From: JAJDFU01 sp964640855
GTDB taxonomy: Bacteria; Bacteroidota; Bacteroidia; Chitinophagales; Saprospiraceae
Assembly: GCA_964640855.1 (NCBI GenBank)
Contig: CAZXIX010000001.1
Coordinates: 96,035-160,034 of the forward strand
DNA length: 64,000 nucleotides
Direction: 5' to 3'
A program made the translations under genes and the position numbers. Under the pieces are notes generated by a model. That model worked only from the letters and a program-made list of their open reading frames with translations. It did not search any database and was not told where the DNA came from. Of the stretch, positions 18,343-27,141 are shown piece by piece (position 1 is the first letter of the stretch; each line of letters begins with the position of its first letter).

Positions 18343-19086
18343 ATGCGTACGATAGAAATTCGAACAACCCAAAACGTTACCATCGAGTACGAACTGGCCC
18401 CGGTTCGGGAGCGGATCCTGTCTACTTTCATTGATCTTTTGGTCGTTGGGGGTGGGTACATCGGTTTTATCCTGGTGCTGTCCCTGGCCTTTGAGCCCAT
18501 TCTTCAAGGCGATTGGCTGCCCTACATTTTCATCGTGTTGATGCCTATTCTGTCCTATTTGGCCTATCATTTCCTATTTGAATGGCTGGGAGGCGGGCAA
18601 AGCCTGGGAAAGCGGGCATTGGGCATAAAGGTGATGCGGCTCGACGGCAAGGAGCCCGTTTTAAGCGACTTTTTACTGCGAGCCTTCTTTCTCCTGACCG
18701 ACGGTCTCTTTTCCGCAGGTTTGTTGGGGATCCTGCTGATCAGTTCGTCGCCCAAAAGCCAGCGATTGGGGGACATCATCGCGTCGACGACGGTCATTCG
18801 GCTCCGGTCCCGCATGCAATTCAAGCTTCGAGACATTCTTAAGATCGAATCCTTGGAGGGCTACCAACCCCGGTATCCGGAGGTTCAGCGCCTCACCGAG
18901 GAAGATATGCTGCTGGTAAAAACCGTGATCAACCGTTCCCGCCTCTACCGCAACTCTTCTCACGCAGGGGCCGTGAGTCTGTTGTCAGGAAAAATGGCAC
19001 ATCTCCTGGATATCCAGGAAGTACCCCGGGATCAGATCGGGTTTTTGCGAACTTTACTGAAGGACTACATTGTACTTACCCGCTAA
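18343..19086 (+). CDS. RDD family membrane protein
   Basis: 247 residues. The RDD hallmark is at the start (APVRERILSTFIDLLVVGG, residues about 23-41) with Arg and Asp in the first membrane segment. Further helices lie near 42-60 and 68-86, followed by GQSLGKRALGIKVMRLDG and the conserved RLGDIIASTTVI at about 145. The C-terminal 85 residues are soluble. It is divergent from the SpoIIM-to-DUF58 operon, a conserved arrangement that suggests one shared membrane process. Transport or ion-exchange roles are known for a few RDD proteins, but the substrate here is unknown. Confidence 0.9.
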   Translation: MRTIEIRTTQNVTIEYELAPVRERILSTFIDLLVVGGGYIGFILVLSLAFEPILQGDWLPYIFIVLMPILSYLAYHFLFEWLGGGQSLGKRALGIKVMRLDGKEPVLSDFLLRAFFLLTDGLFSAGLLGILLISSSPKSQRLGDIIASTTVIRLRSRMQFKLRDILKIESLEGYQPRYPEVQRLTEEDMLLVKTVINRSRLYRNSSHAGAVSLLSGKMAHLLDIQEVPRDQIGFLRTLLKDYIVLTR

Positions 19087-19130
19087 GTCGGGAATTGTCC
19101 TTGAAAAGCCTGACTTTTGTTCGGTTTTTA

Positions 19131-20558
19131 ATGATGCTCAGGTCCATGGGAAGAAGGTTCAAGCGGCGAATTGTCGAAAACATCCTCATCAGCGGAATAG
19201 CCGACAAGGGAAAAAGCGTAGGTCGGGATGCCGAAGGGCGCGTCTATTTCGTGGATAATGCTGTGCCGGGCGACCGGGTTGATGTCGAGGTATACAAAAA
19301 ACGCAAGGGCTTTTTCATGGGCTATGCGAAGGCTTTCAAATCCTTGTCTCCCGACCGGACGACTCCCTTTTGTGACCATTTTGAGTCCTGCGGGGGCTGC
19401 AAATGGCAACATCTGGATTACGAAGCCCAGGCCCGGCACAAACAGCAGACCGTAGAGGATGCGATCCGGCGCATTGCCAAAATGGAACCCGAGTCCTTTC
19501 GCCCCATCCTCCCCGCACCGGAAACGACCTTTTATCGCAACAAGCTGGAGTTTACCTTTTCCAATACCCGCTGGTTGACGCCCGAAGAGATCGGTACGGA
19601 AGTGAGCAACCGGGTCAACGTATTGGGTTTCCATCCGCCCGGTTCGTTCGACAAAGTGATCGACATCGAGAAATGCTGGCTGCAGATGGGCCCTTCCAAC
19701 GCCCTTCGGAACGGCATCCGGGAAATTGCCCGGGCACAGGAGCTCGATTTTTACGACAGCCTGGCCCATCTGGGGTTTCTTCGCCAGTTGATAATCCGGA
19801 CAACCACCCTGGATCAAAGCATGCTGATGATCAGCTTCGGAGCCGACGATCCCGATCGCCGAAACCGCTTTCTGGATGCCGTGCAGGAGCGCTTCCCCCA
19901 ACTGACCACCCTGCAGTATTGCGTCAATACCAAATGGAACGACACCTTCCACGATCTGGACATTCATACCCATTCCGGACCCGGCTTTGTGGAGGAGAAA
20001 CTGGGGGAGGTCCGCTTCCGGATCGGGCCCAAATCCTTCTTCCAGACCAACACCCGGCAAGCCCGGGCGCTTTATGATCTGGCACTCGAATTCGCCGGAT
20101 TAACCGGAAAGGAAAACGTATACGATCTGTACACAGGCATTGGCAGCATCGCCTTGTACGCTGCCGCAGAGGCTGGCCAGGTAGTAGGGATCGAAGAGGT
20201 GGAAGATGCCATAGCCGATGCGCATCGAAATGCCGAGCTCAATGACATCCGGAATTGCCGGTTCTATGCCGGGGACGTCAAGAATATCCTGACCGAAGAA
20301 TTTGCCCGCCAACACGGCAGACCGGATGTGTTGATCACCGATCCGCCCCGGGCAGGCATGCATGCGGAGGTCGTACAAATGTTATTGAAACTGGAAGCAC
20401 CCCGCCTGGTCTATGTGAGCTGCAACCCGGCCACCCAGGCGCGCGACCTCCAGCTGCTTTCCGAAAAATACGAACTCAAGATCCTCCAGCCGGTAGATAT
20501 GTTTCCGCATACGCATCATGTGGAAAGCGTGGCCCGACTGGACCTGAAGAACGGATGA
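19131..20558 (+). CDS. rlmD: 23S rRNA (uracil-5-)-methyltransferase RlmD
   Basis: The enzyme methylates C5 of a uracil in 23S rRNA using SAM. From ATG 19131 it has 475 residues: a TRAM domain (about 10-70), the 4Fe-4S ligands C81, C87 and C90 in FCDHFESCGGCKW with a fourth Cys later, and a C-terminal methyltransferase fold (VYDLYTGIGSIALY, ITDPPRAGMH, then the catalytic VYVSCNPATQARDL). Starts at TTG 19095, ATG 19131, ATG 19134 and ATG 19146 are all in frame. I prefer 19131 or 19146, since the TRAM domain starts just after. The exact uridine modified (U1939-equivalent or another) is not provable from sequence. The next gene starts 4 bases after the stop. Confidence 0.92.
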   Translation: MMLRSMGRRFKRRIVENILISGIADKGKSVGRDAEGRVYFVDNAVPGDRVDVEVYKKRKGFFMGYAKAFKSLSPDRTTPFCDHFESCGGCKWQHLDYEAQARHKQQTVEDAIRRIAKMEPESFRPILPAPETTFYRNKLEFTFSNTRWLTPEEIGTEVSNRVNVLGFHPPGSFDKVIDIEKCWLQMGPSNALRNGIREIARAQELDFYDSLAHLGFLRQLIIRTTTLDQSMLMISFGADDPDRRNRFLDAVQERFPQLTTLQYCVNTKWNDTFHDLDIHTHSGPGFVEEKLGEVRFRIGPKSFFQTNTRQARALYDLALEFAGLTGKENVYDLYTGIGSIALYAAAEAGQVVGIEEVEDAIADAHRNAELNDIRNCRFYAGDVKNILTEEFARQHGRPDVLITDPPRAGMHAEVVQMLLKLEAPRLVYVSCNPATQARDLQLLSEKYELKILQPVDMFPHTHHVESVARLDLKNG

Positions 20559-20562
20559 ACAA

Positions 20563-20928
20563 ATGATAGAGATGGAAAGCAAGGAATCTAGATACCTGGA
20601 ATTGCAACGCGACTTAAAAGCCTTCCAGAAATTGCTGTCCGGTGCTTCAGACACCATTCTGGAGCAAGAGGTATCCTCCTACCCGATTTTCATTTTGCAC
20701 CGGGAGCCGGTAGCCATGGGCATTCCTTTGTACCAGCCGGCCGAGGGTGATCCGGGATGGCACATTCACGCCAGTACCCTGGAGGAACTTGCCACGCGCA
20801 AGGTAGTGGCCATGGAAAAGGTGGATGGCTTCCGGGAGGTTTTTAAGGATCCGAAGGCGTTTCTCTGCCTGTTTGTCCTGGGAAAAGACCAGGGCGAATT
20901 TATATTTCTGCCCCGGGAGGCGGCTTAA
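20563..20928 (+). CDS. Small conserved-type hypothetical protein
   Basis: 121 residues, soluble, without signal peptide or membrane segments. It starts 4 bases after rlmD, so it is very likely co-transcribed with it. Composition and codon use match the neighbours, and no ORF of similar quality lies on the other strand. I recognise no domain. It contains HREPVAMGIPLY, WHIHASTLEELATRKVV and ends FIFLPREAA. Its only context clue is translation-linked rlmD. Confidence 0.75.
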   Translation: MIEMESKESRYLELQRDLKAFQKLLSGASDTILEQEVSSYPIFILHREPVAMGIPLYQPAEGDPGWHIHASTLEELATRKVVAMEKVDGFREVFKDPKAFLCLFVLGKDQGEFIFLPREAA

Positions 20929-21007
20929 TCGTCCGCTGGGGTTTTATCCGGGTGGAGGCCGTATAGTCGGGTTGGCAAACTTTTTCGTTGATAAGTTCTA
21001 ATTGCTC

Positions 21008-21901
21008 ATGAAAGGAATCATACTTGCCGGAGGTTTGGGGACGCGGCTTTACCCGCTTACCCTGGCCGTCAGTAAACAGCTGATGCCGGTATACGATAAG
21101 CCCATGATCTATTATCCCTTGTCCACCCTGCTGCAGGCCGGTATCCGGGATATCCTTATCATTTCCACCCCGCAGGATCTGCCCCATTTCCAAAAACTGT
21201 TGGGAGACGGTAGCGACATCGGATGTGCTTTTTCCTATATCCCTCAACAGGAGCCCAACGGGCTGGCCCAGGCATTTGTCCTGGGGGCAGGGTTCATCGG
21301 AGCCGACCCGGCAGCGCTGATCCTGGGGGATAACATCTTTTATGGAGCCGGACTGAAGGAACTGCTCCAGGCCAGTGTAAAACCGCAAGGCGGAGTCGTT
21401 TTTGCCTACCAGGTAGCCGACCCGGAGCGCTATGGAGTGGTGGAATTTGACGACGACTTTAAGGCCCTCTCCATCGAGGAAAAACCCAAACGACCTAAAT
21501 CCCGCTACGCCGTCCCCGGCCTTTACTTTTACGACAACGAAGTGATAGAGATCGCCCGCAACCTGAAACCCAGCGCCCGGGGCGAATATGAGATCACGGA
21601 TGTCAATCAAAACTACCTCTCCCGCGAAAGGCTGCATGTGGGCGTACTCGGGCGCGGGGTGGCCTGGCTTGATACCGGCACCCACGATTCCCTGATGCAG
21701 GCAGGCCAGTTCATACAGGTGATCGAAAAAAGGCAGGGGCTCAAGATCGGATGCATTGAAGAAGTGGCTTTCGAAATGGGTTTCATAGACGAAGAGCAGC
21801 TGGAAAAGCTCGGGCACCGGTACATCAAAAGCGGCTATGGGAAATACCTGCTGGATTTGCTGAAAGAAGACGAGCTCCCAGAAGGAAAATTGGCGCCTTA
21901 A
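21008..21901 (+). CDS. rfbA: Glucose-1-phosphate thymidylyltransferase RmlA
   Basis: Converts dTTP and glucose-1-phosphate into dTDP-glucose, the first step of dTDP-L-rhamnose and related deoxysugars. About 297 residues from ATG 21008 (MKGIILAGGLGTRLYP); a TTG two codons earlier is unlikely. Family signatures seen: SKQLMPVYDKPMIYYPLS, LILGDNIFYG, FAYQVADPERYGVVEF, and WLDTGTHDSLMQAGQFIQ. Length is normal for the short RmlA form. No rmlB, rmlC or rmlD lies in the window, so this copy is separated from the rest of its pathway. Confidence 0.95.
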   Translation: MKGIILAGGLGTRLYPLTLAVSKQLMPVYDKPMIYYPLSTLLQAGIRDILIISTPQDLPHFQKLLGDGSDIGCAFSYIPQQEPNGLAQAFVLGAGFIGADPAALILGDNIFYGAGLKELLQASVKPQGGVVFAYQVADPERYGVVEFDDDFKALSIEEKPKRPKSRYAVPGLYFYDNEVIEIARNLKPSARGEYEITDVNQNYLSRERLHVGVLGRGVAWLDTGTHDSLMQAGQFIQVIEKRQGLKIGCIEEVAFEMGFIDEEQLEKLGHRYIKSGYGKYLLDLLKEDELPEGKLAP

Positions 21902-21971
21902 TTTCCTGGGGTTTCTGGACCTCGTGCGCAGGGAAATTTCCTTACTTTCAAGGAAAACAAAATTCAAACCG

Positions 21972-23951
21972 ATGCTGCGAATTTTCCTGATCCTTTCTTG
22001 GGGAATCCTGGTCCCCCATCTCCTTTTTACCCAAACCAATGGCCTGAACGATCTGGATGTAGCCCGTATTCAGTCTGTGACTTCGGCACAGATCTCATCG
22101 GATGGCAATCATGTCCTGTTTACGCGCTCCGTCCCGGCCGACCCGCTCAAAGAAAATAAGCCGGCCACCAACACGCTGCACCTTTACCAGGCCGAAGCTG
22201 AGATTTCCGTTCCGTTTATGACCCGCCAAAGTGTGCGTTCGGTGACCTTCCGCCCGGCGCACGAAAGCATAACCTTCCTGGCACGTATGCCGGAAGACGA
22301 GCTCACCTCTCTGTATGAAATGCCTCTGAGCGGCGGAGAAGCGATACGGATCTTTTCTTTCGAAACCAGCATATCCGCTTACGAATGGTCTTCGGACGGG
22401 AGCGAGCTGGCGTTTATTGCGGCCGAACCCCAAGAAAGCAAAAAGAGTTCTGAACTGCCGTATGAGCCCATTCTATACGAAAGCGATTTGACCTACTACC
22501 GGGCCTACCTGATGAAAGGCCTAGATCAGGAACCCGAAATGGTCCCTCTGGAAGGGCACGTCCGTTCCCTGAAATGGAGTCCTGTCGGCGACCGGCTGGC
22601 CGTTTCCACCTCTCCCACTCCGCTGGTAGATGATTTTTACATGGCCCAAACCATTTTCATCGTCAATGCCAAAACGCTTGAAACGGTGGGCAAGGTAGAT
22701 CACGCGGGAAAGAAAGGGGATTATGCCTGGAGCCCAGACGGGGCCCGTATCGCCATGATCGCCGCAGACAACATCAACGATCCGATCGATGGCCGGCTGC
22801 AGGTGGTGGATGGCCGGGGCGGCAAACCTCAGATACTCGTACCCGATTTTCCGGGCGAATTCAATGATTTTGCCTGGCTGAATGCCAAAACGCTGGTGTT
22901 CCTGGCCAGCGAGGGCGTAGAATCAACCATCGGCACGATCAACTACGACGCTTCCGGCATGAAGCGCATCCTGACCGGGACGGAGGTCAATTTTTCCAGT
23001 TTTGATCTGGGAAAGGATGGCCGAATGGCTTTGGTAGGAAGTTCGCCCCAGCATCCTTCCGAGGCATTCCTCTGGGACCTGAATGCGGAAGACCGTCCGG
23101 AAAGGATTACCGGGAGCAATCCCTGGCTGGAAGAAAAAGATCTGGGTCCCCAGGAAGTGGTTCGCTATGAAGCACGCGACGGGCTGGAGTTGGAAGGCCT
23201 GCTCATCTACCCGCTCAATTATGAAGAAGGAGAAAAATATCCACTGATCACGGTCGTACACGGGGGACCCGAAAGCCACTACGACAACGGCTGGATCACG
23301 GGCTACAGCAGCCCCGGCCAAATGGCCGCCGCCCAGGGATACATGGTCTTTTACCCCAACTACCGGGGCAGTACCGGACGAGGCGTAGAATTTGCCATGT
23401 CGAGCCAGGGCGATCTGGCGGGAAAAGAATTTGACGACATCGTGGATGGTGTGGATTATCTGATCGAAAAAGGTCTGGTGGATGAAGACAAGGTCGGCGT
23501 GACCGGAGGATCCTACGGGGGCTATGCAACGGGATGGATGGCCACCCGCTACACCGATCGGTTCGCCGCCGGGGTCATGTTTGTCGGCATCAGCGATAAC
23601 TTGTCCAAATGGGGGACCAGCGACATTCCGGAGGAATTGTATCTCGTCCATGCGCGCAAGCGGGTTTGGGAAGACTATGACTGGTTCCTGGAAAGAAGTC
23701 CGGTCTATTATGCGGGTCAGGCCAAGACACCCTTGCTGATCATGGCCGGCGCAGAGGATACGCGGGTGGATCCCAGCCAATCCATGGAACTCTACCGGCA
23801 CATCAAAACCCGAACGGATACGCCGGTGTCTCTGGTATTGTATCCGGGAGAAGGGCACGGAAATCGAAATGCGACGGCCCGCCTGGATTACAGCCGGAGA
23901 ATGTTGGGCTGGTTTAACCAATATCTGAAAGAGGCACCTGCGAGGCCGTAA
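21972..23951 (+). CDS. S9 family peptidase (prolyl-oligopeptidase type)
   Basis: About 659 residues from ATG 21972, which gives a proper signal peptide (MLRIFLILSWGILVPHLLFT); a GTG at 21924 is in frame but lacks this. Residues about 25-390 form a beta propeller with PD40-like repeats (WSSDGSELAFIA, WSPDGARIAMIA). The C-terminal alpha/beta hydrolase domain has the nucleophile in GVTGGSYGGYATGW, the Asp in MAGAEDTRVDP and the His in YPGEGHGNRN, so the catalytic triad is complete. Probably a periplasmic dipeptidyl- or oligopeptidase for peptide scavenging. Confidence 0.93.
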   Translation: MLRIFLILSWGILVPHLLFTQTNGLNDLDVARIQSVTSAQISSDGNHVLFTRSVPADPLKENKPATNTLHLYQAEAEISVPFMTRQSVRSVTFRPAHESITFLARMPEDELTSLYEMPLSGGEAIRIFSFETSISAYEWSSDGSELAFIAAEPQESKKSSELPYEPILYESDLTYYRAYLMKGLDQEPEMVPLEGHVRSLKWSPVGDRLAVSTSPTPLVDDFYMAQTIFIVNAKTLETVGKVDHAGKKGDYAWSPDGARIAMIAADNINDPIDGRLQVVDGRGGKPQILVPDFPGEFNDFAWLNAKTLVFLASEGVESTIGTINYDASGMKRILTGTEVNFSSFDLGKDGRMALVGSSPQHPSEAFLWDLNAEDRPERITGSNPWLEEKDLGPQEVVRYEARDGLELEGLLIYPLNYEEGEKYPLITVVHGGPESHYDNGWITGYSSPGQMAAAQGYMVFYPNYRGSTGRGVEFAMSSQGDLAGKEFDDIVDGVDYLIEKGLVDEDKVGVTGGSYGGYATGWMATRYTDRFAAGVMFVGISDNLSKWGTSDIPEELYLVHARKRVWEDYDWFLERSPVYYAGQAKTPLLIMAGAEDTRVDPSQSMELYRHIKTRTDTPVSLVLYPGEGHGNRNATARLDYSRRMLGWFNQYLKEAPARP

Positions 23952-24071
23952 GGGTTTCATCCGGGTTGACGGATCAGGCGATCGAAAAGAGAAATGAGTT
24001 TGCCCAGCTTCGGGACGGAGGCGGGTCGACAGGCCTTCCGGATTTCGCCAATGGACTTTGGCAGGGCGCTC

Positions 24072-24101
24072 CTTCCCAAATGGGAAGTTGATTTAATTTT
24101 G
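24072..24101 (+). promoter_or_regulatory. Putative promoter with adjacent short hairpin, M20 peptidase gene
   Basis: TAATTTTG (24094-24101) fits TAnnTTTG. Just upstream is CTTCCC/GGGAAG (24072-24087), a 6-bp stem with a 4-base loop lying where the spacer would be. It could be an operator. The start of the M20 gene is 128 bases further on, so the leader would be long. Confidence 0.4.
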
Positions 24102-24229
24102 CCATTCATCAACCCTTTTACGACGAAACGGCTTCGTCACGCAAGGTCAACTTTTGATTAAATGGGTTCCTGTAGAACCACCTTTCGCATAAAACCTGCG
24201 CACAAAGAAATTCGCAATAAACGGAATCT

Positions 24230-25702
24230 ATGAAACGCCTTTTTCGAATCCTCCTTGTTCTGGGCGTACTGCTTTTGGTCGGTATCCTGAGCATCGTTCT
24301 CTTCAACACCTTCAACTACAGTTCCAGGCAGATCAAGGTGGAAGCTATTCCGAAGACGGCCGTATCGGAGAAGGCTGCCGAACGGCTGGGAGATGCGGTC
24401 CGGATTCCTACCGTATCGCGCGAGGGATTTATCGATACGGCGGCTTTTCTGCGGCTGGATACCTTTCTGGCCCGTTCCTTTCCCCGGGTGGACTCCATGC
24501 TGGTACACAAGCGGATCAACCGATTCAGTCACGTATACAAATGGTCCGGACAAAAGTCGGGTCTGGAGCCCATTTTGCTGACGGGGCATTTGGATGTCGT
24601 CCCCGCCGAGGGAGATCAATTGGCCCGATGGACGAAGGATCCTTTCTCGGGCCTTGTCGAGGGCGGTTTTATTTGGGGCCGGGGAACCCTGGACGATAAG
24701 GGCGCTTGTCTGGGCATTTTGGAGGCGATCGAGCAATTGCTGGATGAGGATTATGTGCCGGAGCGTACCATTTACCTGGCCTTTGGTCACGACGAAGAGG
24801 TGCGCGGAGCCCGGGGAGCGCAGCAGATTGCCCGCTATTTCGAATCGGAAGGCCTTCGCTTTGCCTATGTGATGGATGAGGGCATGGTCATTTTAGACAA
24901 CGCTCTCCCGGGCTTGGATAGCCCTTTTGCCGGTGTCGGGGTGGCGGAAAAGGGATACGCAACGCTGGAACTGACGGTCCGGCTGGAGGAAGGCGGCCAT
25001 TCTTCCATGCCGCCCAAAGAAACGGCCATCGGGATCTTGAGCCGGGCAATCTACCGCCTCCAACAAAATCCGCTTCCCGCCCGAATGGAGGGGATCGTTT
25101 CATCCATGCTGGACCACCTGGGCCCCGAGATGGCCTTTCCGATGAAAGCCGCCTTTGCCAATCGGTGGCTTACCGGCGGATTGCTGCAAGGCCAGCTTTC
25201 CAGGCAGCCTTCCGGAAACGCCATGATCCGGACAACGGCAGCGCCCACCATTCTGAAAAGCGGGTTCAAAGAAAATGTGCTTCCTTTATCCGCCACGGCC
25301 AAAGTAAATTTTCGCATTGTTCCCGGCGAAACCGTTGAGAGCACGATCCAGCAAGTGAAAGCAGTGGTGGCAGACGAGCGGATCAGCGTACAGCCCGTAG
25401 AGGCGGGTACGGATGTCAATCCTTCTCCGGTATCTGACCCCAATGGTTTTGGCTTCCACACCATCCAAAAGACCATCCGGGAGATCTACCCGGAAGCCGT
25501 AGTGGCGCCCGCTCTGGTGATCGCCGCAACGGATGCCCGGTATTACGTGAATGTGAGCGATCAGGTCTTCCGCTTTTTTCCGGTCCGCATCGACAATGAA
25601 GATCTCAAGCGCATCCATGGAATAGACGAGCGGATCAGCGTAGAGGCCTACCAGGACGTCATCCGTTTCTACCGGCAGCTGATCAAGAACAGCGCGCGAT
25701 AA
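24230..25702 (+). CDS. M20 family metallopeptidase (carboxypeptidase S-like)
   Basis: 490 residues. An N-terminal membrane anchor (FRILLVLGVLLLVGILSIVLF) puts the catalytic part outside the cytoplasm. M20 metal-site motifs are LLTGHLDVVPA (His, Asp), WGRGTLDDKGA (Asp), AFGHDEEVRGARG (catalytic Glu pair) and a later AATDARYYV. The dimerisation/lid domain occupies the middle, with a conserved EGGHSSMPP. The length and a membrane anchor fit the carboxypeptidase S / YscS-like branch, which trims dipeptides or N-acyl amino acids. It ends at a clear terminator. Confidence 0.92.
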   Translation: MKRLFRILLVLGVLLLVGILSIVLFNTFNYSSRQIKVEAIPKTAVSEKAAERLGDAVRIPTVSREGFIDTAAFLRLDTFLARSFPRVDSMLVHKRINRFSHVYKWSGQKSGLEPILLTGHLDVVPAEGDQLARWTKDPFSGLVEGGFIWGRGTLDDKGACLGILEAIEQLLDEDYVPERTIYLAFGHDEEVRGARGAQQIARYFESEGLRFAYVMDEGMVILDNALPGLDSPFAGVGVAEKGYATLELTVRLEEGGHSSMPPKETAIGILSRAIYRLQQNPLPARMEGIVSSMLDHLGPEMAFPMKAAFANRWLTGGLLQGQLSRQPSGNAMIRTTAAPTILKSGFKENVLPLSATAKVNFRIVPGETVESTIQQVKAVVADERISVQPVEAGTDVNPSPVSDPNGFGFHTIQKTIREIYPEAVVAPALVIAATDARYYVNVSDQVFRFFPVRIDNEDLKRIHGIDERISVEAYQDVIRFYRQLIKNSAR

Positions 25703-25735
25703 AAAAAGGCGGACTCCACCGGAATCCGCTTTTTC
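25702..25735 (+). terminator. Intrinsic terminator after the M20 peptidase gene
   Basis: GCGGA (25709-25713) pairs with TCCGC (25725-25729), flanked by A7 before and T5C after, so A-T pairs can extend the stem. It begins directly at the stop codon. The A-run makes it potentially active on both strands. Confidence 0.75.
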
Positions 25736-25756
25736 TGCAGGCATCTGGATTTGTCT

Positions 25757-25998
25757 TTAATCCAGCATCTTCTCGTACGAATAATCCGCATTCTTGAACT
25801 CCTCGATCTGCGGGGCGGTTTGGGTGTGGCTATGGGATACTCGGCCGGATCCCCTGTTTTCCACTCCCGGAAGGCTTCGCATATAGCCTCATTAACCCGC
25901 CTTTTTCCCGGATGGGCGCCAACAAAATGGGGGCTGCTTTCCGCTTTTTCAACTTTCCTTTCTACTTTCCCAGGAATTCGACAGCTATGGCTTTTCAA
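25757..25998 (-). pseudogene. Possible frameshifted gene remnant (C-terminal fragment)
   Basis: On the minus strand two overlapping frames read like one broken C terminus. One frame (from 25998) gives RRVNEAICEAFREWKTG then DPAEYPIATPKPP. The other gives QIEEFKNADYSYEKMLD and a stop at 25757-25759. They join near 25808-25820 if one frameshift is allowed. Neither has a good start or identifiable family. The stretch may also simply be intergenic: it fills the 310-base gap before dgcN. I see no clear promoter for dgcN here, only a near match (TACTTTCC, about 25963). Confidence 0.35.
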
Positions 25999-26012
25999 AT
26001 CAGAGCCCAGGT

Positions 26013-27122
26013 ATGATTGATCCTCATATTTCCGGTACGGCGGTAGTACTCACCGGTGGTATTTTCGATTCGGTCAATGCGAAGTCTGCCCATGGCCTGA
26101 TCCGGGCCACCCGGCGTTTTGATGTCAGGGCGGTGGTCGATCCCCGCTTTGCCGGGCAGGATGCCGGGGTGGCTCTGGAAGGCAAGCCAGCCGGAATCCC
26201 GATCGTAGCTACCTTTCAGGAGGCATTGGAACTTAGGGGCGAAAGGCCCGATTTCGCCGTGCTTGGAGTAGCTTTTCACGGGGGACGACTTCCGGAGTCC
26301 TTCCATCCCCTGATCGAAGAGATCCTTTCCCTGGGGATCGGCGTAGTGAACGGTTTGCATGAAAATCTGTCGGACAATTGGACCTTCTCTCAACTTGCCG
26401 TAGATAATCACGCCATCATTCACGACATCCGGCGGGTGCCTTCGCTGGGGGAACTTCATTTCTGGGAAGGTCGCATCCAGGAAGTAACCTCCAAAAAGGT
26501 GGCCGTGCTGGGGACCGACTGTGCCCTGGGGAAAAGGACGACCACCAAATTCCTGGAGGAAGAGTTCAACCGCCGCGGCCACACGGCCGAGATGATCTTT
26601 ACGGGGCAGACCGGCTGGATGCAGGGGCTACGGTATGGTTTTATTTTTGATGTTATTCCCAATGACTTCGTTTGCGGGGAGGTCGAGCACGCGATCCATT
26701 CCTGTTGGGCGGAGGTGAATCCCGAAATCATTCTGGTCGAAGGCCAATCCTCTCTGCGCAACCCGAGCGGTCCTTGCGGCCTTGAGTTCATCATTTCAGG
26801 ACGTATGGACGCAGTGGTGCTTCAGCACATACCCACCCGGACCCATTTTCACGATCACGAGGACTACGACGCCCTCATGCCCGATCCGCTGGATGAGATC
26901 GAACTGATCGAACGCCTGGGCACTCAGGTGGTCGGGCTGAGCATCAACACCCAGGATATGACAGCCGAAGATGTCGCCCGGTACCGGGCGGAAATGGAAT
27001 CCCGATTGGACATCCCGATCGTCTTCCCTCTGTTGGAAGGAGTAGGTCGGCTGGCCGATGCCATTCTTACCCACCAGGGCAAATACGGAATGTCCCTTAG
27101 CCCTTCTTCCCCCGAGCCGTAA
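26013..27122 (+). CDS. dgcN: DUF1611 protein, D-glutamate N-acetyltransferase DgcN-like
   Basis: 369 residues of the DUF1611 family: an N-terminal Rossmann-like domain (VVDPRFAGQDAG, FAVLGVAFHGG, GIGVVNGLHENL) and a C-terminal P-loop-like domain (VAVLGTDCALGKRTTTKFL, about residue 160; ILVEGQSSLRNPSG). Characterised marine DgcN proteins N-acetylate D-glutamate, after which DgcA epimerises the product to N-acetyl-L-glutamate. The downstream enolase-superfamily epimerase at 27142 completes that pair, which is the main reason for the symbol. Acetyl-CoA use and D-Glu specificity are inferred from family and context. Confidence 0.8.
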   Translation: MIDPHISGTAVVLTGGIFDSVNAKSAHGLIRATRRFDVRAVVDPRFAGQDAGVALEGKPAGIPIVATFQEALELRGERPDFAVLGVAFHGGRLPESFHPLIEEILSLGIGVVNGLHENLSDNWTFSQLAVDNHAIIHDIRRVPSLGELHFWEGRIQEVTSKKVAVLGTDCALGKRTTTKFLEEEFNRRGHTAEMIFTGQTGWMQGLRYGFIFDVIPNDFVCGEVEHAIHSCWAEVNPEIILVEGQSSLRNPSGPCGLEFIISGRMDAVVLQHIPTRTHFHDHEDYDALMPDPLDEIELIERLGTQVVGLSINTQDMTAEDVARYRAEMESRLDIPIVFPLLEGVGRLADAILTHQGKYGMSLSPSSPEP

Positions 27123-27141
27123 CTCAACAGTCACCAACCGC

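Noticed and set aside
20900..22039. 379-codon open frame on the minus strand
   Set aside because: Antisense to rmlA and the S9 peptidase start; no motif.
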